Below are positions 8,568 through 18,538 of a stretch of DNA of 64,000 nucleotides, piece after piece. This DNA comes from Calothrix sp. NIES-4101 (lineage in GTDB: Bacteria; Cyanobacteriota; Cyanobacteriia; Cyanobacteriales; Nostocaceae). Positions within the stretch are counted from its first letter, which is position 1; each line of letters starts with the position of its first letter. The stretch is from positions 6,188,794-6,252,793 of the forward strand of contig AP018280.1 in NCBI GenBank assembly GCA_004296455.1, in the 5' to 3' direction. A program made the translations under genes and the position numbers. The notes under the pieces are model-generated. The model did no database searches and was not told the DNA's origin. It was given only the letters and a program-made list of their open reading frames with translations.

Positions 8568-9497
8568 TTAATTTAGTTTAATTAAGATTGAAGAACCAAT
8601 ATTCTCATCATCTGTACCAAGTATAATTCCACCTTTTCCATTTGGTAAAAATTCCATAGCTTCGATTTTGTGTTTAGGGTAATTCCCTACAGTTGTAATT
8701 GCTGATTTAGGTTGAAAAATAATTTGCTGATTCTGTATCTTGAAAGTGCCTATTATATAAACACCAGATTCAAAAGGTCCATCATTACCATTATCCATAG
8801 CTGATGTAATATATACAACTCCTGATGAATCTACTTTCAGATCAGAAATATGACGCAAATTAGGGGATTTTAAAGGCACTTTTACAGGATTAGAACCAGC
8901 TAAATTTATTTTATAGGTAGCTAAATCAAGAATCCCCCAATACATAATTGCTGGTTTTTCTCCCTCGCCTCGCTCCGCCCATATTGCTATTAATTTACCA
9001 TCTATTTCTTGAAGGGCAAATGCTTCTAAATTACTATCTTTATTTAATCCTGGTAAATCGAATATTTTAATTAGTGAAATAGTGTTATTAGAGGCAAGCT
9101 TGAAATGATAAATTTGACCCGAACTACTCAGTGCCATATGAGAAGTACTATTTTCATTTACTAATCCTTTAGTTGGTACAAATGTTAAACTTTCCAAATC
9201 TATCGGTAATTTTGTATTTGTTTGCCATTGCAAGGGCAAATATTGAGGTGAATTATTTCCTTGAATTTTAACTATACCTAAACGTACCTGATTCGGCTTT
9301 TTATTATCATGTACAACCAGTAAATCTAGGGAATTATTTTGCTGTTGTAACACAGTCATACCGCTAATTCCGTAAGTAATGCTATTTTGCACAGACAACC
9401 ATTGTTCTTGTTTTAATGGCTTCTGGGAGAGAAATAACAAGGTACTGACACCTGCAATGGGGATAATGGCAATAATTAATTTGAGGAATCTACGCAT
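8568..9497 (-). CDS. Exported hypothetical protein, predicted beta-propeller
   Basis: 309 aa. N-terminal MRRFLKLIIAIIPIAGVSTLLFL is a signal peptide or membrane anchor. The rest is strand-rich with repeated patterns (DLESLTFVPTKG, DSNLEAFALQEIDGK, ISDLKVDSSGVVYITSAMD, IEAMEFLPNGKGGIILGTDDE) that resemble blades of a propeller as in esterase-like/phytase-like or SdiA-regulated families. No catalytic motif can be assigned. Converges with the BON lipoprotein gene across a terminator. Function unknown. Confidence 0.65.
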   Translation of the reverse strand: MRRFLKLIIAIIPIAGVSTLLFLSQKPLKQEQWLSVQNSITYGISGMTVLQQQNNSLDLLVVHDNKKPNQVRLGIVKIQGNNSPQYLPLQWQTNTKLPIDLESLTFVPTKGLVNENSTSHMALSSSGQIYHFKLASNNTISLIKIFDLPGLNKDSNLEAFALQEIDGKLIAIWAERGEGEKPAIMYWGILDLATYKINLAGSNPVKVPLKSPNLRHISDLKVDSSGVVYITSAMDNGNDGPFESGVYIIGTFKIQNQQIIFQPKSAITTVGNYPKHKIEAMEFLPNGKGGIILGTDDENIGSSILIKLN

Positions 9498-9747
9498 ATA
9501 GCTGTACAGAGAGTTTAGAAAGAAAGTAGAAAAAATCAGGTGTCATGCCAGCTTTGTCTCAATATAGGCATAATTATCAATGTTCGGGTATCCGGTCATT
9601 CCAAAATGAAAACGTTATGACTACACTTAAATAATAGTAATAAAGTTAATAGCTAATAGTTAATGGTTAGTGGGTATTGTATCCAATAACAAATAACCAA
9701 CAAATAGCCATACTACGTACTGAATCTAATCATCACACACAAAATCT

Positions 9748-11859
9748 ATGACCGAAAGCGCAACTGTAGCAAAATCTCACAATCCCTTATTGATTGGTTC
9801 TGGTTTACCTCCATTTGCAGATATCAAACCTGAACATGTGGTTCCAGCCATCAATGAGTTAATTGAGCAACTCGATCGCGAACTGGCACAATTAGAAAGT
9901 AATGTTGAAGCAACTTGGACAGGATTAGTCGAGCCACTGGAAAAAATAGGCGATCGCTTATACTGGACATGGGGTGCGGTGAGTCATCTCATGGGCGTAA
10001 AAAATAGCAACGAACTCCGTGAAGCTTACGAAAATGTGCAGCCTTTGGTAATCCAGTTTTCTAATAAACTCAGCCAAAGTCAACCCATTTACAAGGCATT
10101 CAAGTCTATTCGCAACAGCAATACTTGGCCAAATCTCGAACCCGCACAACAGCGTATAGTTGATTCAGCGATTCGCGATGCAGAACTTTCTGGTGTTGGC
10201 TTACAAGGAGAGGCAAAGGAGCGTTTCAACGCCATTCAAATGGAGTTGGGCGAACTTTCCACCAAATACTCGAATCATGTTCTCGATGCGACTAAAGCTT
10301 TTAGCTTAAAGCTGACGAATCAAGAGGAAATATCCGGTTTACCACCGAGTTTATTGAGTCTGGCGGCTCAAAATGCTCGGAGTATGGGAGATGAAAATGC
10401 AACAGTTGAAAATGGCCCTTGGGTAATTACACTTGATATCCCCAGTTACGCACCCTTCTTACAACACAGTACCCGTCGCGATTTGCGCGAAAAATTATAC
10501 AAGGCTTACCTTTCCCGCGCAGCTTCTGGAGAACTCAACAATAACCCGCTCATCGAGCGGATTTTAGAACTGCGTCAAGAATTAGCACAATTATTAGGTT
10601 ACAACAATTACGCTGAAGTTAGCCTCGCCAGTAAGATGGCTCCTAATGTCCAAGCTGTAGAAAAGCTTTTGGAAGAGTTACGGAGTTCCAGTTACACTGC
10701 AGCAGTGAATGAATTAGAGGAACTCAAAGCCTTTGCTGCCTCGAAAGGTGCCACTGAAGCTAGCGATTTGAAGCACTGGGATATTAGTTTTTGGGCGGAA
10801 CGTCAGCGCGAAGCTAAATTTAATTTCACTGACGAAGAATTACGTCCTTATTTTCCTCTTCCCCAAGTTCTGGATGGGCTATTTGGTTTGGTAAAACGCT
10901 TATTTGGTGTCACCGTCACTCCTGCTGATGGACAAGCTCCTGTATGGCAAGAAGATGTGCGCTATTTCCAAATTGCTGATGATAGTGGCACACCCATAGC
11001 TTACTTCTATCTTGACCCCTATAGTCGCCCAGCCGAAAAACGTGGTGGTGCGTGGATGGATACTTGCATTAACCGCGCCAAATTTATCGAAAACGGCAAG
11101 ACTTCAACCCGTTTACCTGTTGCTTACCTGATATGTAACCAAACTCCACCCATTGATGGTAAACCCAGCTTGATGACATTTGACGAAGTCGAAACCCTAT
11201 TCCACGAGTTCGGGCATGGGTTGCATCATATGCTGACAAAGGTTGACTATACTAGTGCGGCGGGTATTAATAATGTCGAATGGGATGCCGTAGAATTGCC
11301 GAGCCAGTTTATGGAAAACTGGTGCTACGAAAGGCAAACATTGTTTGGGATGGCAAAGCATTACGAAACTGGCGAAACCCTACCGGAACATTATTATCAA
11401 AAACTATTGGCGGCGAAAAATTACATGAGTGGTAGTGGTATGCTGCGGCAAATCCACTTTAGTCTAGTGGATTTGGAACTGCACTATAGTTACCGCCCCG
11501 GTGGGACTCAAACTGCAAAAGATGTCAGAAGCGCGATCGCCAAAACAACTACTGTTCTCACACCACTGCCGGAAGACGAATTTTTATGTGCATTTGGGCA
11601 CATTTTTGCGGGTGGTTATGCGGCTGGTTATTACAGCTATAAATGGGCGGAAGTACTGAGTGCAGATGCTTTTGCGGCATTTGAAGAGGCTGGGCTGGAA
11701 AATGAAGCTGCCCTCAAAGATACAGGTAAGCGTTATCGCGAAACTGTTCTCGCCCTTGGTGGAAGCAAACATCCGATGGAAGTATTTAAGAATTTCCGAG
11801 GAAGGGAGCCAAGTACCGAACCGTTGTTACGACATAATGGTTTAGCTACAGCAGCTTGA
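9748..11859 (+). CDS. prlC: Oligopeptidase A-like M3 metallopeptidase
   Basis: 703 aa, normal for the thimet-oligopeptidase family. The zinc-binding motif HEFGH is at 486-490, with the downstream helix ending EWDAVELPSQFMENW that supplies the third ligand. N-terminal ~200 residues form the helical channel half. Cytoplasmic enzyme that degrades short peptides, including signal-peptide remnants in E. coli. It is monocistronic and converges with the DUF58 gene. The symbol follows the closest family; activity on a given substrate is not shown by sequence. Confidence 0.93.
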   Translation: MTESATVAKSHNPLLIGSGLPPFADIKPEHVVPAINELIEQLDRELAQLESNVEATWTGLVEPLEKIGDRLYWTWGAVSHLMGVKNSNELREAYENVQPLVIQFSNKLSQSQPIYKAFKSIRNSNTWPNLEPAQQRIVDSAIRDAELSGVGLQGEAKERFNAIQMELGELSTKYSNHVLDATKAFSLKLTNQEEISGLPPSLLSLAAQNARSMGDENATVENGPWVITLDIPSYAPFLQHSTRRDLREKLYKAYLSRAASGELNNNPLIERILELRQELAQLLGYNNYAEVSLASKMAPNVQAVEKLLEELRSSSYTAAVNELEELKAFAASKGATEASDLKHWDISFWAERQREAKFNFTDEELRPYFPLPQVLDGLFGLVKRLFGVTVTPADGQAPVWQEDVRYFQIADDSGTPIAYFYLDPYSRPAEKRGGAWMDTCINRAKFIENGKTSTRLPVAYLICNQTPPIDGKPSLMTFDEVETLFHEFGHGLHHMLTKVDYTSAAGINNVEWDAVELPSQFMENWCYERQTLFGMAKHYETGETLPEHYYQKLLAAKNYMSGSGMLRQIHFSLVDLELHYSYRPGGTQTAKDVRSAIAKTTTVLTPLPEDEFLCAFGHIFAGGYAAGYYSYKWAEVLSADAFAAFEEAGLENEAALKDTGKRYRETVLALGGSKHPMEVFKNFRGREPSTEPLLRHNGLATAA

Positions 11860-11912
11860 TGATTATGCCGATGCCGCGAATCGGGTAATCCGCAAAGAAC
11901 CAACATCCCAAC

Positions 11913-11976
11913 AAGTGGGTTTCTGCCTCCACGTCATATCTAAGAAATAAGTATGACAAAAACAAGAAACCTACTT
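11913..11976. terminator. Inverted repeat between convergent prlC and DUF58 genes
   Basis: AAGTGGGTTTCT (11913-11924) pairs with AGAAACCTACTT (11965-11976), 12 bp with one G-T. It lies 54 nt after the prlC stop and 90 nt before the end of the opposite gene. A bidirectional terminator or a dispersed repeat; there is no strong T-tract. Confidence 0.45.
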
Positions 11977-12066
11977 TCTCCGTGTTTCCATGTCTCCCCA
12001 TCTCCCCGTCTGTGTTATCGCGATTTTTGAGGCAAACCTGATCATCATAGGCGATCGCATAATTAG

Positions 12067-13230
12067 CTAAATAATTTTTTGTAATTGGTTTTGTAATTGT
12101 TCTTCTTTGCTAATAATTAAACCTGGAATATCCTGGTTGATGACTTGATGCGGCTCAGATTCGTGATTCTGCCATAACGCCCAACGACTACCATTTGGTA
12201 ATGAAGAAATGGTAGTTACATTTTCAGTCAACCAAATCAAAGGTATATTTGGTGGCTCGGTGCTAATTACGTCTTCTTGAGGCAATGTCGCCGCTAATGT
12301 TTCCAAAATCCGCCGATTTTCTCCCCTTACCAAACCCGTGCCAGCTGTCCACAGTTGCACCTTCATTTGCTGACGTTGGGCATAAAAGTATAGTGAAGTT
12401 GCTGCAATTACAGCTTGCTCAAAGTTTTCTTCATTCCATTGGGCAGCGCTATCTAAAGCAATAATAATATCTTCTCCACCTGTAATTACTTCCAGTTCCC
12501 GCACCCGTAGTTCCCCATAACGGGCACTTGTGCGCCAATGCACTAAACGGATTGGATCGCCTGTACGATAGGGACGCAAGGAACGTATAAGCCCCTCTGT
12601 TGCCGCATAGGCTGGGTTTCCTTGGTAATGGTTTCTACGACTTTCATCTTTGCCCAATTCATCAATGAGGGGGCAACTAACTAGCGGTAAAATTTGCGGA
12701 TAAACGATCGCCGTTGCCGGACAATTGCGATCGCGGCGACTCCAAAATAAGCCTAATGGCGCACCACTAATTAATTGTACGGTTTGCCAGCGATAAATAC
12801 CTCGGCGCTGAGTTGGATAGTAATATTCCCATTCATAATTATTTTTTGGTTCAATTTGATTGATTGTGTGTTCGAGTGGCTTTTGAGCGAATTTGTCTTT
12901 CAGTACCAAGGGCAATATATCGGTGATTTTTAACAGGCTGACATTTTGCTGGGATTGGTTGATAACTTCTAGCTGGATTCTTAAGTCTTCACCTGCGGTA
13001 ACTGGTTCAATCAAACGACGACTGACCTTTAATCTAGACAAGGAACGAGGCGGTAAAATGGCAGCGATAGCCAGAATCGCACAACTAAGACCGCTACTAA
13101 CGTATAACCAACCTGCCATTGTGTTAATTGCTGCCCCGAAAAAACAAATGGCTATTCCTGCTAGCACCCAACCGCTATATGCTGGGGCACAAGCACGAGT
13201 TTCCAGGTAATTGGTAATGCGTTTAATCAT
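12067..13230 (-). CDS. DUF58 domain protein (membrane-anchored)
   Basis: 387 aa. Two hydrophobic segments near the N-terminus (GWVLAGIAICFFGAA and AGWLYVSSGLSCAILAIAAIL), then a beta-rich region and the DUF58 signature SLRPYRTGDPIRLVHWRTSAR around residues 190-210, leading into a von Willebrand A-like fold. DUF58 proteins often work with MoxR AAA+ ATPases; none is adjacent here. Start at 13230 (MIKRITNYLE) is chosen because the extra 29 residues of the longer frame do not resemble the family. Function not established. Confidence 0.85.
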   Translation of the reverse strand: MIKRITNYLETRACAPAYSGWVLAGIAICFFGAAINTMAGWLYVSSGLSCAILAIAAILPPRSLSRLKVSRRLIEPVTAGEDLRIQLEVINQSQQNVSLLKITDILPLVLKDKFAQKPLEHTINQIEPKNNYEWEYYYPTQRRGIYRWQTVQLISGAPLGLFWSRRDRNCPATAIVYPQILPLVSCPLIDELGKDESRRNHYQGNPAYAATEGLIRSLRPYRTGDPIRLVHWRTSARYGELRVRELEVITGGEDIIIALDSAAQWNEENFEQAVIAATSLYFYAQRQQMKVQLWTAGTGLVRGENRRILETLAATLPQEDVISTEPPNIPLIWLTENVTTISSLPNGSRWALWQNHESEPHQVINQDIPGLIISKEEQLQNQLQKII

Positions 13231-13622
13231 GGGTAATTGAAGGGAAAAGGGAAAACAAGTAATAAATAATACATTGTATTCTTGATTGTCGCATTGTGAA
13301 GAGTCAGTAGCCAACAATTAAGCAGCAATTAACTAGCTAAATAACAACGATTATGTTGTGCAAATAAAATTTAAAAACACCCTGAATTTACAAGCTCTTA
13401 GTAGTTTGATGAAATGACTGTAAAGATGAGCCTGTAGCTAAGTTGATTAACGAATATAGGTGTACATTAATCAATATACATATCAGTAAGTTTACGGTTG
13501 TCCAATCAATAACAAAACTTTTGTATTCAGTTAAGTTACGGAGTGATGTTTTTAAGAATTGGAAAAACCGATGTTTATATTCTGAATTACATTAATTGAT
13601 AATTGCCGAAAGGACCGCAGTC
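13231..13622. other. Divergent promoter region, DUF58 gene and pilT-like gene
   Basis: About 390 bp of AT-rich DNA that must carry both promoters. The only clear signal is GAAAGGAC just before the pilT-like start at 13623. No repeat recognised. Confidence 0.4.
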
Positions 13623-14903
13623 ATGGACGAATCAGTAACGTCCCCGTTACCAAATCACAAACCAACGCATTTACCACCAAAAGAAACTTTGCATTCATCA
13701 ACCCCAGCAACGCGCAATCCACCGCCGCCTTTACCAAGCAAATTGCTGCCCATTCCGCTCGCGCAAATGCAAGCCAGGTTTATAACGATCCAAAAAATGG
13801 TAAGTGATGCTTATGAACAACAAGCATCAGATATACATATTCGTGTTGGGGAAGTACCGCGCCTTCGAGTTCGCAGTCAAATGGTGCTGTATAACAAGGG
13901 TGAAGTCATTACCCCGCAAATTTTTGAAGCATTTTTAACCGAGATACTTACGCCTTCACAGCGACAGCGATTTGCGGAAATGAAAGAACTCGATACGGGG
14001 ATTTTTTATCCGGGATTTTTGCGCTGTCGGGTTAATTGTTTTGAAACCCTGACGGGTGGGGCGATGGTGCTGCGTCTGATTACCCTCGAAGTCCCTTCGA
14101 TTGATAGCTTGGGTTTACCTGCGGTTCTCAAAGATATTGTCACCAAAAGACAAGGTTTAATTTTAGTTACAGGTCCTACAGGTTCTGGAAAAACCACAAC
14201 ATTGGCTGCAATGTTACGTTTTTTGAATGAAACCGCCCCCAAACATATTGTCACGATTGAAGACCCAATTGAATATGTTCATACTTCGCAAAAAAGTTTA
14301 ATTAGTCAACGAGAAGTGGGTTTACATACCCATGAATATCATGATGCATTGCGATCGGTGTTACGGGAAGACCCTGATGTCATACTAATTGGGGAGATGC
14401 GCGATCGCATTTCCGTCGATACTGCTCTGAAGGCAGCCCAAACTGGTCATTTGGTTTTGGGTACACTACATACGAAAAATGCGATCGCAGTGATAAATCG
14501 CTTGTTAAACATTTATAATCCCGAAGAACAAGCAGCAATGCGCGTGCAAATCGTAGATTCGCTAGTGGCAGTCATCGCCCAGCAGCTAATCCCCACAACC
14601 AACGCACGCCGTACAGCCGTGATGGAAATTTTGCTGAATACTCCAGCAATGCAAGATTATTTACTTAAAGGTGAAGAGATTGAAGCCTATCAACTGATGG
14701 AAAATAACACCAGTGAGGGTATGCAAATCATGAACCAAGCCCTGTGCGAGTTAATGCTCAATGGCAAAATTAAAATAGAAGATGCTGTTAATGCATCTCC
14801 TGATGTGGGAGATTTGCGCCGACGTGCCCGCAATGATGGGTTTAATCCTTCGCATTCGTCAAGACGAGACATGCAGGACAATTTTAATTTTTTCCCCAGA
14901 TAG
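13623..14903 (+). CDS. pilT: Type IV pilus retraction ATPase, PilT family (PilT2-like)
   Basis: 426 aa. Proline-rich N-terminal extension (~60 residues), then a PAS-like N2 domain and the RecA-like core with Walker A GPTGSGKTTT (184-193), Asp box DPIEYVH, Walker B-like VILIGEMRD and His box GHLVLGTLHT. These mark the GspE/PilT secretion ATPase superfamily, PilT branch, which depolymerises pilin to retract type IV pili. Length with extension fits the second cyanobacterial PilT (PilT2) better than PilT1, which normally sits in a pilB-pilT-pilC operon; no other pil gene is adjacent. A GAAAGGAC site supports the ATG start over the longer frame. Confidence 0.93.
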   Translation: MDESVTSPLPNHKPTHLPPKETLHSSTPATRNPPPPLPSKLLPIPLAQMQARFITIQKMVSDAYEQQASDIHIRVGEVPRLRVRSQMVLYNKGEVITPQIFEAFLTEILTPSQRQRFAEMKELDTGIFYPGFLRCRVNCFETLTGGAMVLRLITLEVPSIDSLGLPAVLKDIVTKRQGLILVTGPTGSGKTTTLAAMLRFLNETAPKHIVTIEDPIEYVHTSQKSLISQREVGLHTHEYHDALRSVLREDPDVILIGEMRDRISVDTALKAAQTGHLVLGTLHTKNAIAVINRLLNIYNPEEQAAMRVQIVDSLVAVIAQQLIPTTNARRTAVMEILLNTPAMQDYLLKGEEIEAYQLMENNTSEGMQIMNQALCELMLNGKIKIEDAVNASPDVGDLRRRARNDGFNPSHSSRRDMQDNFNFFPR

Positions 14904-14952
14904 TTTCTAGGATTTTTGCAACTAGCAGAGTAATTAACCGCAGATATAGAAA

Positions 14953-14988
14953 CCACTATCTACCTAAGGGATACGTAGATAGCAGTGG
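14953..14988. other. Stem-loop downstream of pilT-like gene
   Basis: CCACTATCTAC pairs with GTAGATAGCAGTGG (one bulged C) across an 11-nt loop, 50 nt after the stop codon. No T-tract follows. The remainder of 14904-15239 contains a CTCCGCGTCCCCGCGTCTC low-complexity phrase at ~15055 and no gene. Confidence 0.5.
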
Positions 14989-15239
14989 ATTCGTATTTGT
15001 CACGAATATGTCGAATACGTATCATGCTGGGTTAATCACTTACAATTAATATTTCTCCGCGTCCCCGCGTCTCTCACCCCGTGTCAGTCTTAATAATAAG
15101 TATTCAACCGGAGATGATATCAGAGGTAGGAAACACAAAACCAGATGTTCCACCTCTTTTTTTTGTGCCAATCAAAGCATGTATAATAGACAGCCATCTC
15201 AACTAGCCTAAATTGCAGCACAAAATATCCCACTTTCCC

Positions 15240-17054
15240 ATGATTAACGTATTATCAGGTTCTCGCCGTAAATGGATTGCATTTGCCTTAATATTCGCAT
15301 TCTTGATCTTTTTCCAATTCGTCATTACCAGTTGTAATCCTAGTAACTTTAAAACCAAAGCGGCGCAAGTTCCCCAGTGGATTACCACAACATTAGGCGA
15401 TCCCAAAACTTTTAATTTTGCTCTCAACGAAGAATTTCCCAACGTTTTTTTATTCACAGCCGAAGGTTTAACGACAATTAATGGAGTGACGCGGCAAATT
15501 GAACCAGCATTAGCAGAATCATGGCAAATTTCTAACGATAAAAAACAAATTACTTTTACTCTACGTGAAAATCTGAAATGGTCAGATGGTCAACCTTTAA
15601 CAGCAGATGATGTCATTTTTACTTATCAAGATATTGTCTTTAATCAAAATATTCCTACCAGTTGGCAAGATACACTCAAAATTGGGAAAAGTCGTGTCTT
15701 CCCTGAAGTTCGTAAAATTGATAATCGTCGAGTTGAATTTATCTTTCCAGAACCATTTGCACCATTTTTATTTTCGACCACTGGCGCACCCGATGGTGTG
15801 GGCATTTTACCAAAACATATTTTAGAAAAAACGACTAAAACCAAAGATGCTAATGGGAATCCATTATTTTTATCGACTTGGGGAACAGGTACGAATCCTC
15901 AAGAGATAGTGGTAAATGGGCCATATATGATCGACAGATATATTCCTAGTCAAAGAATTATATTTCGCCGCAATCCTTATTATTGGCGCAAAGATAGCCA
16001 AGGTCAACAATTACCTTATGTAGAAAGAATTATTTGGCAAATTATTGAATCCACAGATACAGGGGTGTTGCAATTTCGTTCCGGTGGTTTAGATACCCTG
16101 ACTGTTTCACCGGAAAACTTTTCTTTGTTAAAGAATGAAGAGAAACGTGGTAATTTTTCTGTTTATAATGGTGGCCCAGCTTTTAGTAAAACTTTTATAT
16201 CCTTTAATTTAAATACAGGGAAAAGAAAGAACGGGCAGCCGATAGTTGACCCCATTAAATCACGTTGGTTTAATAATGTGAATTTTCGTCGCGCCGTTGC
16301 CCATGCAATTGATCGGCAAACGATGATTAATAACGTTTTCCGTGGTTTGGGAGAATTACATAATTCCCCAATTGATATCCAAAGTCCCTATTATTTATCA
16401 CCAGAGAAAGGTTTAAAAGTTTACGAATATAATCAAAACCAAGCTAGACAATTACTACTCAAATCTGGCTTTAAATATGATGCCAAAAACCAGTTATTAG
16501 ATGCTGATGGAAATCGCGTTAGTTTTACTTTAATGACGAATGTGGAAAACAAAACTCGTGTGACTATGGCGGCACAAATCAAAACAGATTTAGAAAAAAT
16601 TGGCATCAAAGTTAATTTTCAGCCAATTTCGTTTAATACCCTTGTTGGGAAGTTAAATGAAACATTAGATTGGGAATGTTATTTACTGGGCTTTACTGGT
16701 TCCTTAGAACCTAATGATGGTGCGAACAAATGGTCTCCCGATGGGAATTCTCACACTTTTAACCAACAGCCACAACGAGGACAGGAATTATTAATAGACA
16801 GAAAAGTGAGTGATTGGGAAGAAGAAATTGGACGTTTATATATTGAAGCAGCACAGGAATTAGATGAGAATAAACGTCAGGAAATTTACGCAAAAACACA
16901 ACAAATTACTCAAGAATATTTACCAGAGATATACTTGGTAACTCCCTTATCCCTAGTAGCAGTGCGAAATCGTCTGGAAAATGTCAAATTCTCCGCGCTG
17001 GGTTCTCAAGGTGCAACATTGTGGAACAAATATGAATTGAAGGTGAAAGAATAG
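15240..17054 (+). CDS. Peptide/oligopeptide ABC transporter substrate-binding lipoprotein
   Basis: 604 aa. Lipoprotein signal with transmembrane stretch WIAFALIFAFLIFFQFVITSC, lipidated Cys near residue 31. The body is a family 5 solute-binding protein (OppA/DppA type): LAESWQISNDKKQITFTLRENLKWSDGQPLTADDV is the family signature region, with VNFRRAVAHAIDRQTMI later. Captures peptides or related ligands outside the inner membrane and delivers them to an ABC permease; no permease or ATPase gene is adjacent. Start at 15240 gives the expected short basic n-region. It is 47 nt upstream of larB, perhaps co-transcribed. Confidence 0.92.
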   Translation: MINVLSGSRRKWIAFALIFAFLIFFQFVITSCNPSNFKTKAAQVPQWITTTLGDPKTFNFALNEEFPNVFLFTAEGLTTINGVTRQIEPALAESWQISNDKKQITFTLRENLKWSDGQPLTADDVIFTYQDIVFNQNIPTSWQDTLKIGKSRVFPEVRKIDNRRVEFIFPEPFAPFLFSTTGAPDGVGILPKHILEKTTKTKDANGNPLFLSTWGTGTNPQEIVVNGPYMIDRYIPSQRIIFRRNPYYWRKDSQGQQLPYVERIIWQIIESTDTGVLQFRSGGLDTLTVSPENFSLLKNEEKRGNFSVYNGGPAFSKTFISFNLNTGKRKNGQPIVDPIKSRWFNNVNFRRAVAHAIDRQTMINNVFRGLGELHNSPIDIQSPYYLSPEKGLKVYEYNQNQARQLLLKSGFKYDAKNQLLDADGNRVSFTLMTNVENKTRVTMAAQIKTDLEKIGIKVNFQPISFNTLVGKLNETLDWECYLLGFTGSLEPNDGANKWSPDGNSHTFNQQPQRGQELLIDRKVSDWEEEIGRLYIEAAQELDENKRQEIYAKTQQITQEYLPEIYLVTPLSLVAVRNRLENVKFSALGSQGATLWNKYELKVKE

Positions 17055-17101
17055 ATGATAGATAATTCGCCATTCGTAATTAACCAGTAATCATCTACAA
17101 A

Positions 17102-17896
17102 ATGACAAATGACAAAAATTTAAGACATTTACTCGAATCTGTCGCCAAAGGTAACATATCGAGCGATCGCGCATTTGAAAAACTCAAAAATCTCGCTTAT
17201 GAATCTGTCGGAGAATTTGCCAAAATTGATCACCATCGCGAACTCAGAACTGGTTTTCCCGAGGTAATTTGGGGACAAGGCAAAACTCCCGAACAAATTG
17301 CCCACATCATGCAAGTCATGCGGGAAAGAAACCCCGTAGTTATGGCAACACGCATCTACCCCGATGTCTATGCTTTACTACAACCCAAAGTGCGCGGCTT
17401 ACAATATTACGAAATGGCCAGAATTTGCGCGATCGTTCCTGCAACTATAGAAGCTAAATATACTGGCACAATCGGTATAATTTCGGCGGGGACTGCTGAC
17501 TTACCCATCGCCGAAGAAGCTGCTGTCACTGCTGAACTGTCTGGCTTTCCCGTGCAGCGACTTTGGGATGTGGGAGTTGCTGGCATCCATCGTTTACTTG
17601 ACAACCGTCACGTTCTCGAATCGGCATCAGTGTTAATCGTTGTCGCGGGTATGGAAGGGGCGCTTCCGAGTGTGGTTGCTGGTTTAACTGATTGTCCCGT
17701 GGTTGCTGTACCTACAAGTATTGGTTATGGTGCTAGTTTTGGGGGACTGGCACCACTTTTAACGATGTTAAACTCCTGTGCCGCAGGGGTTGGTGTAGTC
17801 AATATAGATAATGGTTTTGGTGCGGCTGTATTGGCAGGGCAAATTTTGCGAACAGCCGAGAAATTGCGGTTGGCATCATCACAAGAGTGGGGTTAA
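17102..17896 (+). CDS. larB: LarB, pyridinium-3,5-biscarboxylate synthase (nickel-pincer cofactor)
   Basis: 264 aa. N-terminal ~90 residues carry the LarB-specific HHRELRTGFPEVIWGQGKTPEQI motif, and the C-terminal domain is PurE-like (GTIGIISAGTADLPIAEEAAVTAE, GMEGALPSVVAGL, AVPTSIGYGASFGG). LarB carboxylates and hydrolyses nicotinic acid adenine dinucleotide in the first step of the nickel-pincer cofactor of lactate racemase-type enzymes. larC, larE and larA are not in the window. LarB is common in cyanobacteria without adjacent partners. Confidence 0.93.
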   Translation: MTNDKNLRHLLESVAKGNISSDRAFEKLKNLAYESVGEFAKIDHHRELRTGFPEVIWGQGKTPEQIAHIMQVMRERNPVVMATRIYPDVYALLQPKVRGLQYYEMARICAIVPATIEAKYTGTIGIISAGTADLPIAEEAAVTAELSGFPVQRLWDVGVAGIHRLLDNRHVLESASVLIVVAGMEGALPSVVAGLTDCPVVAVPTSIGYGASFGGLAPLLTMLNSCAAGVGVVNIDNGFGAAVLAGQILRTAEKLRLASSQEWG

Positions 17897-17942
17897 GACT
17901 GTGGTGCAAACCGCAAATTTACCTTGAATCAAGCACATAATT

Positions 17943-18023
17943 ATGAATTTTTTCATAAAAAATTGGCTACCTTTAGCTGCATTTACTTTGAGCTTTTTAT
18001 TAACGATTGGTATTACTCGGTAA
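17943..18023 (+). CDS. Possible 26-aa membrane peptide or gene remnant
   Basis: MNFFIKNWLPLAAFTLSFLL followed by TIGITR: one predicted transmembrane helix. There is no strong ribosome-binding site. Its last six codons overlap the left end of a short dispersed repeat (18006-18098), so the frame may have been cut short by that element. I recognise no family. Confidence 0.25.
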   Translation: MNFFIKNWLPLAAFTLSFLLTIGITR

Positions 18024-18098
18024 GAAAGTAATAGATGGAGAGACGCGAAGATTGGTTTTATGTGTTGCCAGATTTTTCAGAAACGATATTGTACCAAT
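18006..18098. repeat. Dispersed intergenic repeat, copy 1
   Basis: Bounded by ATTGGTA (18006-18012) and TACCAAT (18092-18098). The 59 nt at 18033-18091 match 53685-53743 at 50 of 59 positions with no gaps, same strand. Common core: TTTATGTGTTGCCAGATTTT. Non-coding, MITE-like in size. Confidence 0.7.
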
Positions 18099-18260
18099 TC
18101 GTAATGCTCATCCCCTGGACATTAGTGACCAGTTGAGGTTATGACATTAAGGTTATCTTCTTGACTTTTGTCTTGCGGATTTATACTTAATTTCTCCTAT
18201 TCCCCGATTTTTAAGTGTCAATTGTTTTTAACCATTAAATTTTGAGTATTTTGAGGCGAT

Positions 18261-18467
18261 ATGGAATTAATTAGCGATTGGGTGTTTCAATTTATCGGAC
18301 AGCCTCCTGTCGATTTAACCATCTTTGCCCAAACAATCAATGATCCGAATGTTTTAGGTCAAATTCAAAAGTCATTTTCGCACTTTGTACAGACTGGACA
18401 AGCCTGGGCACTATTGATTGGTCTGGTTATTGGCTATATGATTCGGAATCTAACTAGTTATGGTTGA
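18261..18467 (+). CDS. Small conserved hypothetical protein upstream of argH
   Basis: 68 aa, [20 protein letters not shown]... with a C-terminal hydrophobic segment ([14 protein letters not shown]). Looks like a peripheral or single-span membrane protein. It ends 71 nt before argH in the same direction, so they may be co-transcribed. Family not named; the sequence composition and GAGGCGATATG context support a real gene. Confidence 0.6.
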   Translation: MELISDWVFQFIGQPPVDLTIFAQTINDPNVLGQIQKSFSHFVQTGQAWALLIGLVIGYMIRNLTSYG

Positions 18468-18538
18468 TTGGGTATTTGGCATTTCCCTTGCCCTTTAACC
18501 TTCATCCTTTACCCATTCCCATCCCAACATCAGCATCT

